This document shows positions 47,880 through 56,500 of a stretch of 64,000 bases of DNA, in pieces. The stretch lies in NCBI GenBank assembly GCA_028279765.1, contig JANQND010000002.1:1-64000 (forward strand). Direction: 5' to 3'. Under the pieces are notes generated by a model, which made no database searches, was not told the DNA's origin, and worked only from the letters and a program-made list of their open reading frames with translations. Position 1 is the first letter of the stretch; each line of letters begins with the position of its first letter. The translations under genes and the position numbers were made by a program. Source of the stretch: Candidatus Nanoarchaeia archaeon (GTDB lineage: Archaea > Nanobdellota > Nanobdellia > Woesearchaeales > WJIZ01).

Positions 47880-48656
47880 GTGGCTGAAGAAAGAAAATCA
47901 AGATCACAAGACCAAAGAAACCAGGAAGCTTTCGATCCTGAAGCTTGGCAACCAAAGACAGAGCTAGGCAAAAGGGTAAAGGAAGGGAAAATCAAGGATA
48001 TTGATGAAATCCTCGATCAGGGCGAGAAAATCCTCGAGCCGCAGATCGTTGATATGCTGCTTCCGGGAATGGAATCAGAGTTGCTCTTAGTAGGGCAGTC
48101 CAAAGGTAAGTTCGGCGGCGGCCAGCGGCGTGTATTCAAGCAGACCCAGAAAAAAACCGCTGAAGGAAACCGGCCTAAATTTTCCACTGTTGTGGTTATT
48201 GGAAATAAAAACGGATATGTAGGGATCGGGTATGGAAAATCCAAAGAGACCGTTCCTGCGCGTGAAAAAGCGATCCGTGATGCAAAATTAAACATCATTA
48301 AGATCAGAAGAGGATCCGGATCCTGGGAAGACAGCTCAGATGAGCCGCACAGTATTCCTTTTGCCGTTGAAGGCAAATCCGGATCAGTAAAGGTAAAATT
48401 ACTTCCTGCTCCGCGCGGAACCGGTTTGTGCGCACACAAGGAAGTGCAGAAAATCCTGCGATTAGCTGGAGTAGAAAATGTCTGGTCCAGGACACTGGGC
48501 AAAAAGAACACTACCATGAATCTCATCAAAGCATGCGATCAGGCGCTCAAAAATGTCATGGCCATGAAATATAGTGATGATATGAATGTTGTTGAAGGCG
48601 CGTATAAGAAAAAAATTCAGGAAGAATTCGAAGAAGTAGCAGAGGAAGAACAGTAA
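47880..48656 (+). CDS. rps5: 30S ribosomal protein S5 (GTG start; alternative GTG at 47871)
   Basis: FKQTQKKTAEGNRPKFSTVVVIGNKNGYVGIGYGKSKETVPAREKAIRDAKLNIIKIRRGSGSWE. Confidence 0.95.
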   Translation: MAEERKSRSQDQRNQEAFDPEAWQPKTELGKRVKEGKIKDIDEILDQGEKILEPQIVDMLLPGMESELLLVGQSKGKFGGGQRRVFKQTQKKTAEGNRPKFSTVVVIGNKNGYVGIGYGKSKETVPAREKAIRDAKLNIIKIRRGSGSWEDSSDEPHSIPFAVEGKSGSVKVKLLPAPRGTGLCAHKEVQKILRLAGVENVWSRTLGKKNTTMNLIKACDQALKNVMAMKYSDDMNVVEGAYKKKIQEEFEEVAEEEQ

Positions 48657-48657
48657 G

Positions 48658-49089
48658 ATGTCAAAAATCGCAATCGTTCGAGTACGGGGAATCATAAATA
48701 CACGAAAAGAAATAGAATCCACCATGAAGATGCTTCATCTGCATAATAAAAACTATGCAGTAGTGGTCGAGGATACTCCCCAGAACAAAGGCATGATCTC
48801 AAAAGTAAAGGATTTTGTAACCTTCGGCCCGCTTGACGAGGAAACCTTCAAAGAGATGGTTTCAAAGCGCGGTGAAGAATACACCGGTAGGTTAACGGAC
48901 AGCAAGGGCAAGATTGAGTACAAGACAAAATATGTTGAAGTAGACGGAAAGAAGTATAAGAAGTTCTTCCGTCTGTCTCCTCCGAAAAAAGGCTATGGTG
49001 CGAAAGGCATCAAGCAGTCCTTTGTAAAGGGCGGTGCCTTGGGCAATCGCGGAGAGAAAATGAGTGATCTTATCAAGAGGATGATCTAA
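48658..49089 (+). CDS. rpl30: 50S ribosomal protein L30
   Basis: IAIVRVRGIINTRKEIESTMKMLHLHNKNYAVVVEDTPQNKGMISKVKDFVTFG. Confidence 0.95.
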   Translation: MSKIAIVRVRGIINTRKEIESTMKMLHLHNKNYAVVVEDTPQNKGMISKVKDFVTFGPLDEETFKEMVSKRGEEYTGRLTDSKGKIEYKTKYVEVDGKKYKKFFRLSPPKKGYGAKGIKQSFVKGGALGNRGEKMSDLIKRMI

Positions 49090-49090
49090 A

Positions 49091-49540
49091 ATGGTCGTTA
49101 ATCAGCGTAAAAAAAATACCAGGCAGCGTGCCAAGACTACCCACGGATGGGGTTCCATGAAGAAACACCGCGGTAAGGGTAACAAGGGCGGTGCAGGTAT
49201 GGCAGGAACAGGAAAGCGCGGCGATGCCAAAAAGCCCTCGATCTGGAAACGAAAATACTTCGGAAAATTCGGCTTCAAGAAGAAAGGCCAAGCCGCTGAT
49301 GTTAATGCACTCACCCTCTATCAGTTAAATGAAAAGATCGAACAGCTGGTTGCACAGGACAAAGTAACCAAAAAAGAAGATACATTTATAATTGACCTCA
49401 ATTCCTTTGGATATAACAAGCTTCTAGGCTCTGGCGTGATGAGCAAAAAAGTCAACGTGACCGTTGATTCTGCCTCAGAGAGTGCCAAAAGTAAGATTAA
49501 TAAAGCCGGCGGAGAAGTAATCACCAAGAAAGAGGAATAA
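49091..49540 (+). CDS. rpl15: 50S ribosomal protein L15
   Basis: TRQRAKTTHGWGSMKKHRGKGNKGGAGMAGTGKRGDAKKP. Confidence 0.96.
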   Translation: MVVNQRKKNTRQRAKTTHGWGSMKKHRGKGNKGGAGMAGTGKRGDAKKPSIWKRKYFGKFGFKKKGQAADVNALTLYQLNEKIEQLVAQDKVTKKEDTFIIDLNSFGYNKLLGSGVMSKKVNVTVDSASESAKSKINKAGGEVITKKEE

Positions 49541-49544
49541 CGGT

Positions 49545-50963
49545 ATGTCTTTGTTCAAAAACATCATCTATAACCTTCCTGAGGTTGGTGGTCCCACCCA
49601 AAAAAAGCTCTCCTTTAAGGAAAAGCTCAAGTGGACCATGCTGATTCTCGTTATTTATTTCGTATTAGGGCTATTTCCTTTGTTTGGATTGGGACAGAAT
49701 TCCCTGCAGAATTTTGAATTTCTCTCTATTATCTTAGGCGCACAGTTCGGATCCATTATTAGTTTAGGTATTGGTCCTATTGTTACCTCTTCTATCGTTT
49801 TACAGCTATTGAACGGATCCGGCATTGTGAAGTTTGATCTGTCTTCACATGAAGGAAAAAAGACCTTTCAGGGCGTGCAGAAATTGTTATCACTCTTCTT
49901 CATTGTCTTTGAAGGCGCTATCTACGTCTTCATGGGCGGACTTGCTCCTTCTGCAAATTATGCAGGAACGCCGTTATTTCTTCAGCTGCAGTTAGTATTG
50001 ATCTTCCAGTTAATACTTGGAGGTATCATGATCCTCTTCATGGACGAGGTAGTCTCTAAATGGGGCTTTGGCTCCGGAATCAGCCTCTTTATTGCAGCAG
50101 GAGTATCACAATCTATCTTTATTCAGGCTTTTAACTGGCTTCCCGGCCCAACAGGTCTTGAAGGGGTGACGTACTCTGCTGGTGCGATTCCTTCATTATT
50201 CCAGGCATTAAGTCAGGGCGATCCAACTACTGCTGGAATCAATTTAGCTGCTTTGCTTTCTACTGTCTTAGTGTTTGTGGTTGTTGTGTATGTGCAGGCA
50301 ATGAAGGTAGAAATTCCTTTATCTTTCGGCAGGGTTCGAGGTCACGGTATTCGCTGGCCTTTGTCATTCATCTATACGTCCAATATCCCGGTTATTTTGG
50401 TTGCTGCCCTCTTAGCTAATTTACAGCTTTGGGGTACCTTACTGCAAAACTGGATCGGTCCTAATATATTCGGTCGCTTTTCCGAGACCACCGGCCAGGC
50501 TGTAGGTGGTTTTGTGTACTGGGTACAGGCACCGAATATTGTGCGAACAATCATTGAGCAAAAAACATTATTCTTTGGATCTGATCTGTATATCCAGTGT
50601 ATCGTGTATGCCCTCTTTATGATTGCGGGGTCTGTTGTTTTCTCCGTCTTTTGGGTGCAGACCGCAGGCATGGATGCGCGCAGCCAGGCAAAGCAAATGA
50701 TGTCTTCAGGACTGCAGATTCCTGGTTTTAGAAAAGACCAGAGAGTATTAGAGAGTTTGCTTAATAGGTATATTTGGCCCTTAACCGTGATGGGCGGTGC
50801 AAGCGTTGGTTTAATGGCAGCGTTAGCGGATTTAACCGGTGCTCTGTCCCGTGGTACTGGAATATTGTTAGCAGTGATGATTATTTATAAGTTATATGAA
50901 GATATTGCAAAACAGCACGCAATGGACATGAACCCAATGATGAGAAAATTCATGGGCAAGTAA
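49545..50963 (+). CDS. secY: Preprotein translocase subunit SecY
   Basis: QFGSIISLGIGPIVTSSIVLQLL, multi-TM, YKLYEDIAKQHAMDMNPMMRKFMG; follows L15. Confidence 0.97.
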   Translation: MSLFKNIIYNLPEVGGPTQKKLSFKEKLKWTMLILVIYFVLGLFPLFGLGQNSLQNFEFLSIILGAQFGSIISLGIGPIVTSSIVLQLLNGSGIVKFDLSSHEGKKTFQGVQKLLSLFFIVFEGAIYVFMGGLAPSANYAGTPLFLQLQLVLIFQLILGGIMILFMDEVVSKWGFGSGISLFIAAGVSQSIFIQAFNWLPGPTGLEGVTYSAGAIPSLFQALSQGDPTTAGINLAALLSTVLVFVVVVYVQAMKVEIPLSFGRVRGHGIRWPLSFIYTSNIPVILVAALLANLQLWGTLLQNWIGPNIFGRFSETTGQAVGGFVYWVQAPNIVRTIIEQKTLFFGSDLYIQCIVYALFMIAGSVVFSVFWVQTAGMDARSQAKQMMSSGLQIPGFRKDQRVLESLLNRYIWPLTVMGGASVGLMAALADLTGALSRGTGILLAVMIIYKLYEDIAKQHAMDMNPMMRKFMGK

Positions 50964-50980
50964 GTAAAAAGAGGTAAACA

Positions 50981-51736
50981 ATGGCATTCGAAGATCTTCT
51001 GGACCCTATATTAAATCCCTTATTATCACTTGATCCTTTATATTCTGTTATTGTAATGTCTTTCATTATTTCGCTTCTTATTACGGTTATTTACAAATTG
51101 ACAACTAATCAGGATTTAATGAAGCGCCTGAAAACCGAAATGAAAGAGCTGCAAAAAGAGATGAAAGAACTGCGTGAGCATCCTGAAAAAATGATGCAGG
51201 TGCAGAAAAAAGCCATGGAAACCAACATGAAGTACATGATGCAGTCTTTCAAATCAACACTGTATACTTTGCTTCCGATTATATTACTGTTTTCCTGGAT
51301 GAATGCGCACTATGCCTTTATGCCAATTGCTCCTCAGGAACCGTTTCAGATGGAATTATCCTTTGCGCGCGGAACCACTGGGAATGTTACAGCTATTGTT
51401 CCTTTGGGAATTACTGTTGTTGGTGACGCTGTTATTCCTGTGGTGAATGATAAAGCAATCTTTACGTTTAAAGGGGTTGCCGGATCTTACTTAGAAGGGA
51501 ATTCCATTAAGTTCGAGCATCGCGGCAAACCCGCCTTCAAAGAGGTTATTATTAACACCGGTTACGAATATACTGAAAAGGACAAACCGATTAAGAATAG
51601 CGAATTAAAAACGATTTCCATTGATTATAAGAAGCGAATTGTTCTTCCGGTAATTAACTGGGGTTGGTTAGGATCGTATATTATTTTTTCTATTGTATTT
51701 AGTATGTCGCTTAGGAAGATTATGAAGGTTTATTAG
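50981..51736 (+). CDS. DUF106/EMC3-TMCO1 (Get1-like, YidC superfamily) membrane protein
   Basis: NQDLMKRLKTEMKELQKEMKELREHPEKMMQVQKKAMETNMKYMMQSFKSTLYTLLPIILLFSWM; after secY. Confidence 0.9.
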   Translation: MAFEDLLDPILNPLLSLDPLYSVIVMSFIISLLITVIYKLTTNQDLMKRLKTEMKELQKEMKELREHPEKMMQVQKKAMETNMKYMMQSFKSTLYTLLPIILLFSWMNAHYAFMPIAPQEPFQMELSFARGTTGNVTAIVPLGITVVGDAVIPVVNDKAIFTFKGVAGSYLEGNSIKFEHRGKPAFKEVIINTGYEYTEKDKPIKNSELKTISIDYKKRIVLPVINWGWLGSYIIFSIVFSMSLRKIMKVY

Positions 51737-51816
51737 GGATTGATTTCTGTGTGTTGTTGATCTATTAAGCGAGTGTTTAGTTCGTCTAATAGTGTGTTTC
51801 AATTGAGAAAAAGCTA

Positions 51817-52011
51817 CTAGATGAGGTCCTTTAATCTCCTAAATACTTCAAATAAGAATACAATTAATAGTACAAATAAGGCGAAGATAAACAAATTTGG
51901 ATTAATAAAAGCATTCTGACCTAATTCGTCCGCAAGAAAGTTAACTAGGTAAACTAAAAAAATTATTACAACAACACCGCTTACAATTTCTGATAATTTT
52001 TCTTTTGCCAT
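51817..52011 (-). CDS. Small two-TM hypothetical protein
   Basis: 64-aa ORF with two hydrophobic segments; adjacent to 52013-52234. Confidence 0.5.
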   Translation of the reverse strand: MAKEKLSEIVSGVVVIIFLVYLVNFLADELGQNAFINPNLFIFALFVLLIVFLFEVFRRLKDLI

Positions 52012-52012
52012 T

Positions 52013-52234
52013 TTATTTACCCATTCTTCCTAAAGTATGTCCGATTGTATATGTAGCTATTGATGAAAAAATTAAGATATAATATTCTGGAATATCTTGT
52101 TTTAGAGTAATTGCCTTATAAATTAAGAATCCTGCTATGCACATAGATACTAACACTATTATTGTACTAACAATTAAAAGGCCAATTTCCTTTTGATGAT
52201 TGTATCTTTCTTTATCTGACATCAATTCAAGCAT
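52013..52234 (-). CDS. Small two-TM hypothetical protein
   Basis: 73-aa ORF, two hydrophobic segments, TIGHTLGRMGK end; close to the next ORF. Confidence 0.55.
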   Translation of the reverse strand: MLELMSDKERYNHQKEIGLLIVSTIIVLVSMCIAGFLIYKAITLKQDIPEYYILIFSSIATYTIGHTLGRMGK

Positions 52235-52413
52235 ATGTTACCCATTTATTTATACTTTTCTATGATTTGTGGGGATACTCAAATATTGCTCCTATAATCG
52301 AACGGCAAAGTCCTCATTATTGCTCATTGCTAATATTTTGGGCTTCACAAAACCAGAAAAAGTGGAGAAGTATTATGCTTTATGAGTTGTTTTGGTCATC
52401 AACTATAAACTAT

Positions 52414-53172
52414 TTAATTGTCAAGAACATAACTTCCATGCTTTGTTTGAATAATCAACCTTTTGCCTTCCTCACTTGCTTTATCCCAGCATCCTGAGAC
52501 AAGTTTTTTTCCCAATAATATTTGGTCTTCTGGAGCAAGATCTAGATTGAGGTTTAGTCGAGATATTTCCTGATAACGAACGCCATCTTCATGACACTCT
52601 TTTCCCATAAATAGATAGATGAGTGGACTCAAATCCCCTAAGTTAACTTTGCGACTGCCTAGTAAACTATGTTTGTGAGAGAGTAGTTTTTCAAGCTGTC
52701 CATACACAAACTGCCAGATATCGTGAGCCTTGTTACTTAATTCTTTTATAGGACTACTCAGTTGTTTTAAAGCTCTGTAGCTTTCTCCATCATGCTCAAA
52801 TATTGGGTCGATTTGAGTTAGCAATGATTCTTTCCCCATAATCAGTTTATTAGCATGTAGTATAAGATAGCACATCGAAGAGCCAGCAACAGAGGGTACA
52901 AAACAACTATAGTATGCCAATTTGTTTCGAAGTAAGTATGACATGAGCAATGCTGTCCTGAAATCTCCGCCTGACCCGCTCAAAATAACATTGCAATTGT
53001 TTAGTTTTTGAAATTTGGTTTCCTGTTGAATAGCACACATTAGGAAGTTTTCATCACCCTCCATTATCCCCTCTTCATATTCTGGATTATAAATAATTGC
53101 TATTGTCCTTCTGCCAGTCAGCTCTTCTAATTTCCTACAGAGCATCATATTTTGATCTTCCATATTCAGCAT
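52414..53172 (-). CDS. SppA/ClpP-like (SDH-type serine protease-like) protein
   Basis: CNVILSGSGGDFRTALLMSYLLRNKLAYYSCFVPSVAGSSMCYLILHANKLIMGKESLLTQIDPIF resembles crotonase/ClpP-fold SDH proteinases. Confidence 0.65.
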   Translation of the reverse strand: MLNMEDQNMMLCRKLEELTGRRTIAIIYNPEYEEGIMEGDENFLMCAIQQETKFQKLNNCNVILSGSGGDFRTALLMSYLLRNKLAYYSCFVPSVAGSSMCYLILHANKLIMGKESLLTQIDPIFEHDGESYRALKQLSSPIKELSNKAHDIWQFVYGQLEKLLSHKHSLLGSRKVNLGDLSPLIYLFMGKECHEDGVRYQEISRLNLNLDLAPEDQILLGKKLVSGCWDKASEEGKRLIIQTKHGSYVLDN

Positions 53173-53340
53173 AATCTATTGGAATATTTTAGTTTTACTA
53201 CACAAAATTTAAATATGACAAAAAACTACAGCTTAAATGAGGGGAAAAGGTGAATAAAAGGGTCAAAAAAACTGTTTTTTGGCTAAAAATTAACACATCC
53301 ATAGAAATATTTATATACATAAATAACGGGGGGTTAGAAT

Positions 53341-53559
53341 ATGGTGAACAAAAAGAGAGTACAGGTAGAGCTATCTAAAGACGCTGTTAAGGAGCTCGAG
53401 GGATTACGAGATTCACTAAATCTTGGATCGGTTGCTGATGTAATTCGAAGTAGCCTTAAGATGAGGAAATATTTGGATCTTGAACAAAAAGCTGGAAATG
53501 AAGTGATTCTCCGCAATAAGAAGACAAAGAGAGAAAAAGAAGTAGTCTTTGGCATTTAA
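53341..53559 (+). CDS. Small ribbon-helix-helix (CopG/Arc-like) protein
   Basis: KKRVQVELSKDAVKELEGLRDSLNLGSVADVIRSSLKMRKYL; TATA-like atttatata upstream. Confidence 0.7.
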   Translation: MVNKKRVQVELSKDAVKELEGLRDSLNLGSVADVIRSSLKMRKYLDLEQKAGNEVILRNKKTKREKEVVFGI

Positions 53560-53599
53560 TTTAAAGTTTTTAAAGAGGTGATATAAAGAGGATAGAAGT

Positions 53600-53857
53600 A
53601 TGACTAAAGACTTTAAAGAAGAATTAGATGAGTTTTCATCTAAGTTTACCGGCAATAACATAAAGATTTATAATAAGCCCAAAGAACAAAGATTAACTCT
53701 TTATCATATGGTTGTCCATGGGCTTGCATACATGCTCACTGCCTCTTACATAATATTTATCCTTTTCGATCGAAATATTCCAGAGTCTTTTTCCACTATA
53801 ATTTCGATCGTCATAGGTTTCTATTTTGCCAAGGCCTTGTTTAATAAAATGGAATAA
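53600..53857 (+). CDS. Small membrane protein
   Basis: 85 aa, two TM segments; follows RHH gene on same strand. Confidence 0.5.
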   Translation: MTKDFKEELDEFSSKFTGNNIKIYNKPKEQRLTLYHMVVHGLAYMLTASYIIFILFDRNIPESFSTIISIVIGFYFAKALFNKME

Positions 53858-53922
53858 CTAGGTGCTTGCCAATGTCCTGCATCTACAAAAAACCAAATTT
53901 TCCCCCTTTCACAAGTAGCAAC

Positions 53923-53937
53923 CTTTATAAATGGCCC
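53923..53937 (+). promoter_or_regulatory. TATA element of the L34e-L14e operon
   Basis: ctttataaatggccc, ~24-30 nt before ATG 53954 (leaderless). Confidence 0.7.
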
Positions 53938-53953
53938 AACAATCCTCTAGTGA

Positions 53954-54226
53954 ATGGTTAGAAGAGCATTACGATCACGATCACTAAGGAAAGTAAAGGT
54001 AAGAACACCTGGATCTAAGGTAGTTACACACTTCAAAAAGCGAAAACCACAGCTTGCTAGATGTGGCAGTTGCGGTTCAACCCTAAAGGGAGTTCCAAGA
54101 GCAACCCCTACGAAGATGAAAAACATGCCGAAATCCCAGAAAAGACCTGAAAGACCATATGGAGGCATACTATGCTCCAAATGTTCACGCTTAGTATTCA
54201 AAGATAAAGCACAATCTCTTGAGTAG
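53954..54226 (+). CDS. rpl34e: 50S ribosomal protein L34e
   Basis: RSRSLRKVKVRTPGSKVVTHFKKRKPQLARCGSCGSTLKGVPR...RPERPYGGILCSKCSR. Confidence 0.96.
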   Translation: MVRRALRSRSLRKVKVRTPGSKVVTHFKKRKPQLARCGSCGSTLKGVPRATPTKMKNMPKSQKRPERPYGGILCSKCSRLVFKDKAQSLE

Positions 54227-54265
54227 ATGGCGACACTACTACAGTGAGTATAGGAGGAAGTAAAA

Positions 54266-54715
54266 ATGTTTGAAATAGGAAGAATTTGTATTAAGCTTGC
54301 CGGAAGAGATGGCGGGCGTGAAGCAGTAATTGTTGACGTTCTTGACAAGAATTTTGTAACTATTGATGGAAACGTACGCAGAAGAAAATGCAATATATCG
54401 CATCTAGAGCCTACTAAAAAGACCATTGATATCAAAAAAGGCGCATCCCATGAAGAAGTAAAAGCAGAATTCGAAAAGCTCGATTTTAAAGTATGGGAAA
54501 CCAAGCCAAAGCAGGCAAAAGAAAAGCCAAAACCAGTTCGAAATAAGAAAAAATTGCAGCGAAAAGAAGAAGAAGCAAAGAAACCTGCAACCAAGAAAAA
54601 AGCTGCAAAGGTAGTAAAAGAAGCTGAAGTGGTAGAAGAAAAAAAGACTACGGTAAAAAAGAAAGCTCCAGCTAAAAAAGCTGCCCCGAAAAAGCCTGCT
54701 GAAAAGAAAGAGTAA
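54266..54715 (+). CDS. rpl14e: 50S ribosomal protein L14e with long Lys/Ala-rich tail
   Basis: FEIGRICIKLAGRDGGREAVIVDVLDKNFVTIDGNVRRRKCNISHLEPT. Confidence 0.94.
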   Translation: MFEIGRICIKLAGRDGGREAVIVDVLDKNFVTIDGNVRRRKCNISHLEPTKKTIDIKKGASHEEVKAEFEKLDFKVWETKPKQAKEKPKPVRNKKKLQRKEEEAKKPATKKKAAKVVKEAEVVEEKKTTVKKKAPAKKAAPKKPAEKKE

Positions 54716-54748
54716 AGCTTTTTATTCTACAGAGTAATCCCACCTAGT

Positions 54749-55492
54749 ATGGACGCTGCACCATTAGTAGAAATAATCAAAGATTATCAGTACGGTCCTA
54801 TACATACTGTGCAAAATGGAATGCAGATTTTTCAGAATCCAGATACGAAGCAAGTTCTCTTTTCTCCTCTTTATCATCATCTCAGAGATCTAACCAGTGG
54901 CTCTGATACTGAACTGATGAATAGGGCCAGTCGAGATATCAAAAATGCGTACCCTCATCTCCAAATAATAAAAGTGATAGGGCAGCACCCGGATTTCTTC
55001 AATAAGCCGGGGGAAGAACACTGCTATCTTCTAGTAAATGAAAACGATCTCATGTCTGGAAAATCCCAGGTAGAGGATCGAAAGACCATCAATCAGATAA
55101 GAGATCAAGATCCACTCCTTGTAGATCCTAGTTTTAAAAGAGTAGAATCTATTTCTGGAACGGGATACCGAATCGATTCACTTGTTAGCCAAGAACAACT
55201 TATCGGATATTCCAATGAAAAGGTTGTAGAGAACAATCATGGGGTTCCACTAGGAATGACTTCTGAAGGAAATCTCGTGTATATCATGGTGAACTTTGAC
55301 TCAGAAGTTCCCCTGAATATTGGGTTTCAGCAAGCAGGTAAGAAAATTGAGCAATACGAACTAGATACAGATTACAGTCAAATCCTTGAGGATGATGCAC
55401 AAATACTCGAACTCATAGACATTCTCAAACAAAAAGAAATCAAAAAAGCAAAAAAACCTTTCAAAGTAAAACATCAGGTTTTCATAAGATAA
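54749..55492 (+). CDS. Hypothetical protein
   Basis: 247-aa ORF without recognised motif, codon usage like neighbours. Confidence 0.6.
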   Translation: MDAAPLVEIIKDYQYGPIHTVQNGMQIFQNPDTKQVLFSPLYHHLRDLTSGSDTELMNRASRDIKNAYPHLQIIKVIGQHPDFFNKPGEEHCYLLVNENDLMSGKSQVEDRKTINQIRDQDPLLVDPSFKRVESISGTGYRIDSLVSQEQLIGYSNEKVVENNHGVPLGMTSEGNLVYIMVNFDSEVPLNIGFQQAGKKIEQYELDTDYSQILEDDAQILELIDILKQKEIKKAKKPFKVKHQVFIR

Positions 55493-55498
55493 AAAAAT

Positions 55499-56083
55499 TT
55501 AGCTAGAAACAAACGTAAAGCTAATTCTCACGTCCTTATTCACACCGGTATGCTTCATACCGAAAGGAGTGGTATCCAGTAAGAAATCAGCAGTTACAGA
55601 GTTAGCAGTAACCTCAACAGGGAACGAAACCTCATTCGTTACACCATGGAAAGTCAAATCACCACTCATCACGCCATCAGCTAAGGATGAAGAAGCAAAC
55701 CGAATCTCAGGGAAGTTCTCCACATCAAAGAAATCATCGTTCTTTAGATGCTTATCAAGACCGCCAATCCCGGTATTCACAGATGCTGCCTGAATAACAC
55801 CAGAAGCACCTACAACAACACCATCAGAATAAATAAGCGTTCCAGAAATCTCATCAAAGGTTCCGGTATGTGATTTGCCAGGGCCAAATCCTTCAAACTC
55901 AAAGGAGCTTGCAGAAACATCAATAGGCTTGCTATCACCTGAATCAGAATTATCAACTTCAGCAACAATATTACCTGAAGAGTCAGCAGCAGAAGGTTCA
56001 ATTTGTGCAACCGTCACATCTGATGGAGGCTGAGCACAGCCAATCAGAAAAACAACAAAGAGCGATAATAAGGCATATCTCAT
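55499..56083 (-). CDS. YceI-family lipoprotein
   Basis: Lipobox FLIGCAQPP; VSASSFEFEGFGPGKSHTGTFDEISGTL, DFFDVENFPEIRFASSS, GDLTFHGVTNEVSFPVEV. Confidence 0.88.
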   Translation of the reverse strand: MRYALLSLFVVFLIGCAQPPSDVTVAQIEPSAADSSGNIVAEVDNSDSGDSKPIDVSASSFEFEGFGPGKSHTGTFDEISGTLIYSDGVVVGASGVIQAASVNTGIGGLDKHLKNDDFFDVENFPEIRFASSSLADGVMSGDLTFHGVTNEVSFPVEVTANSVTADFLLDTTPFGMKHTGVNKDVRISFTFVSS

Positions 56084-56205
56084 GAGAAGAGTTGAAAAAA
56101 TACTACCTTATAAAGATTATGGTTAATAGTTAAAAAAAACTTTTGACCCGGCATGAGGGTTGGGGGAGTGTGTTGATCTGCCGGGCCAATAAAAAAATCA
56201 AATAC

Positions 56206-56376
56206 TTAACTTGCTTTCTGCAAGGAAGCTATTTTTTCATCAACGCCTTTACTCTCGTTGTCCAGCCATTCTTTATACTCGTTGAGTTTGGCTATTTTCT
56301 CTTCCTTAGTCAAAAAGTGTCTTCCGCTGTAGCTGCCGTCTGAGCAGCAGCCTCCCATACTTGTTTCGCATTTCAT
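56206..56376 (-). CDS. Short Cys-rich ORF (56 aa), MKCETSMGGCCSDGSYSGRHFLTKEEKIAKLNEYKEWLDNESKGVDEKIASLQKAS
   Basis: Not in the supplied ORF track; ATG preceded by GGAGG, divergent from PadR gene, intact frame with TAA stop. Confidence 0.75.
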   Translation of the reverse strand: MKCETSMGGCCSDGSYSGRHFLTKEEKIAKLNEYKEWLDNESKGVDEKIASLQKAS

Positions 56377-56413
56377 GTTCTGTACCTCCGAATTCCCTTT
56401 ATTGGGTTTCCAA

Positions 56414-56429
56414 TATCGGATATACGATA
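56414..56429. promoter_or_regulatory. Inverted repeat TATCG-GATATA-CGATA
   Basis: Read directly in intergenic region between divergent genes. Confidence 0.55.
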
Positions 56430-56442
56430 CTTATATTTAAAC

Positions 56443-56460
56443 TTATCGGTTTTCCGATAA
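56443..56460. promoter_or_regulatory. Inverted repeat TTATCGG-TTTT-CCGATAA
   Basis: Perfect 7-bp arms upstream of PadR-like gene. Confidence 0.6.
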
Positions 56461-56500
56461 AAGAAGAAGTTTTATATAGGTGAGCACTATTACAGTCTCT

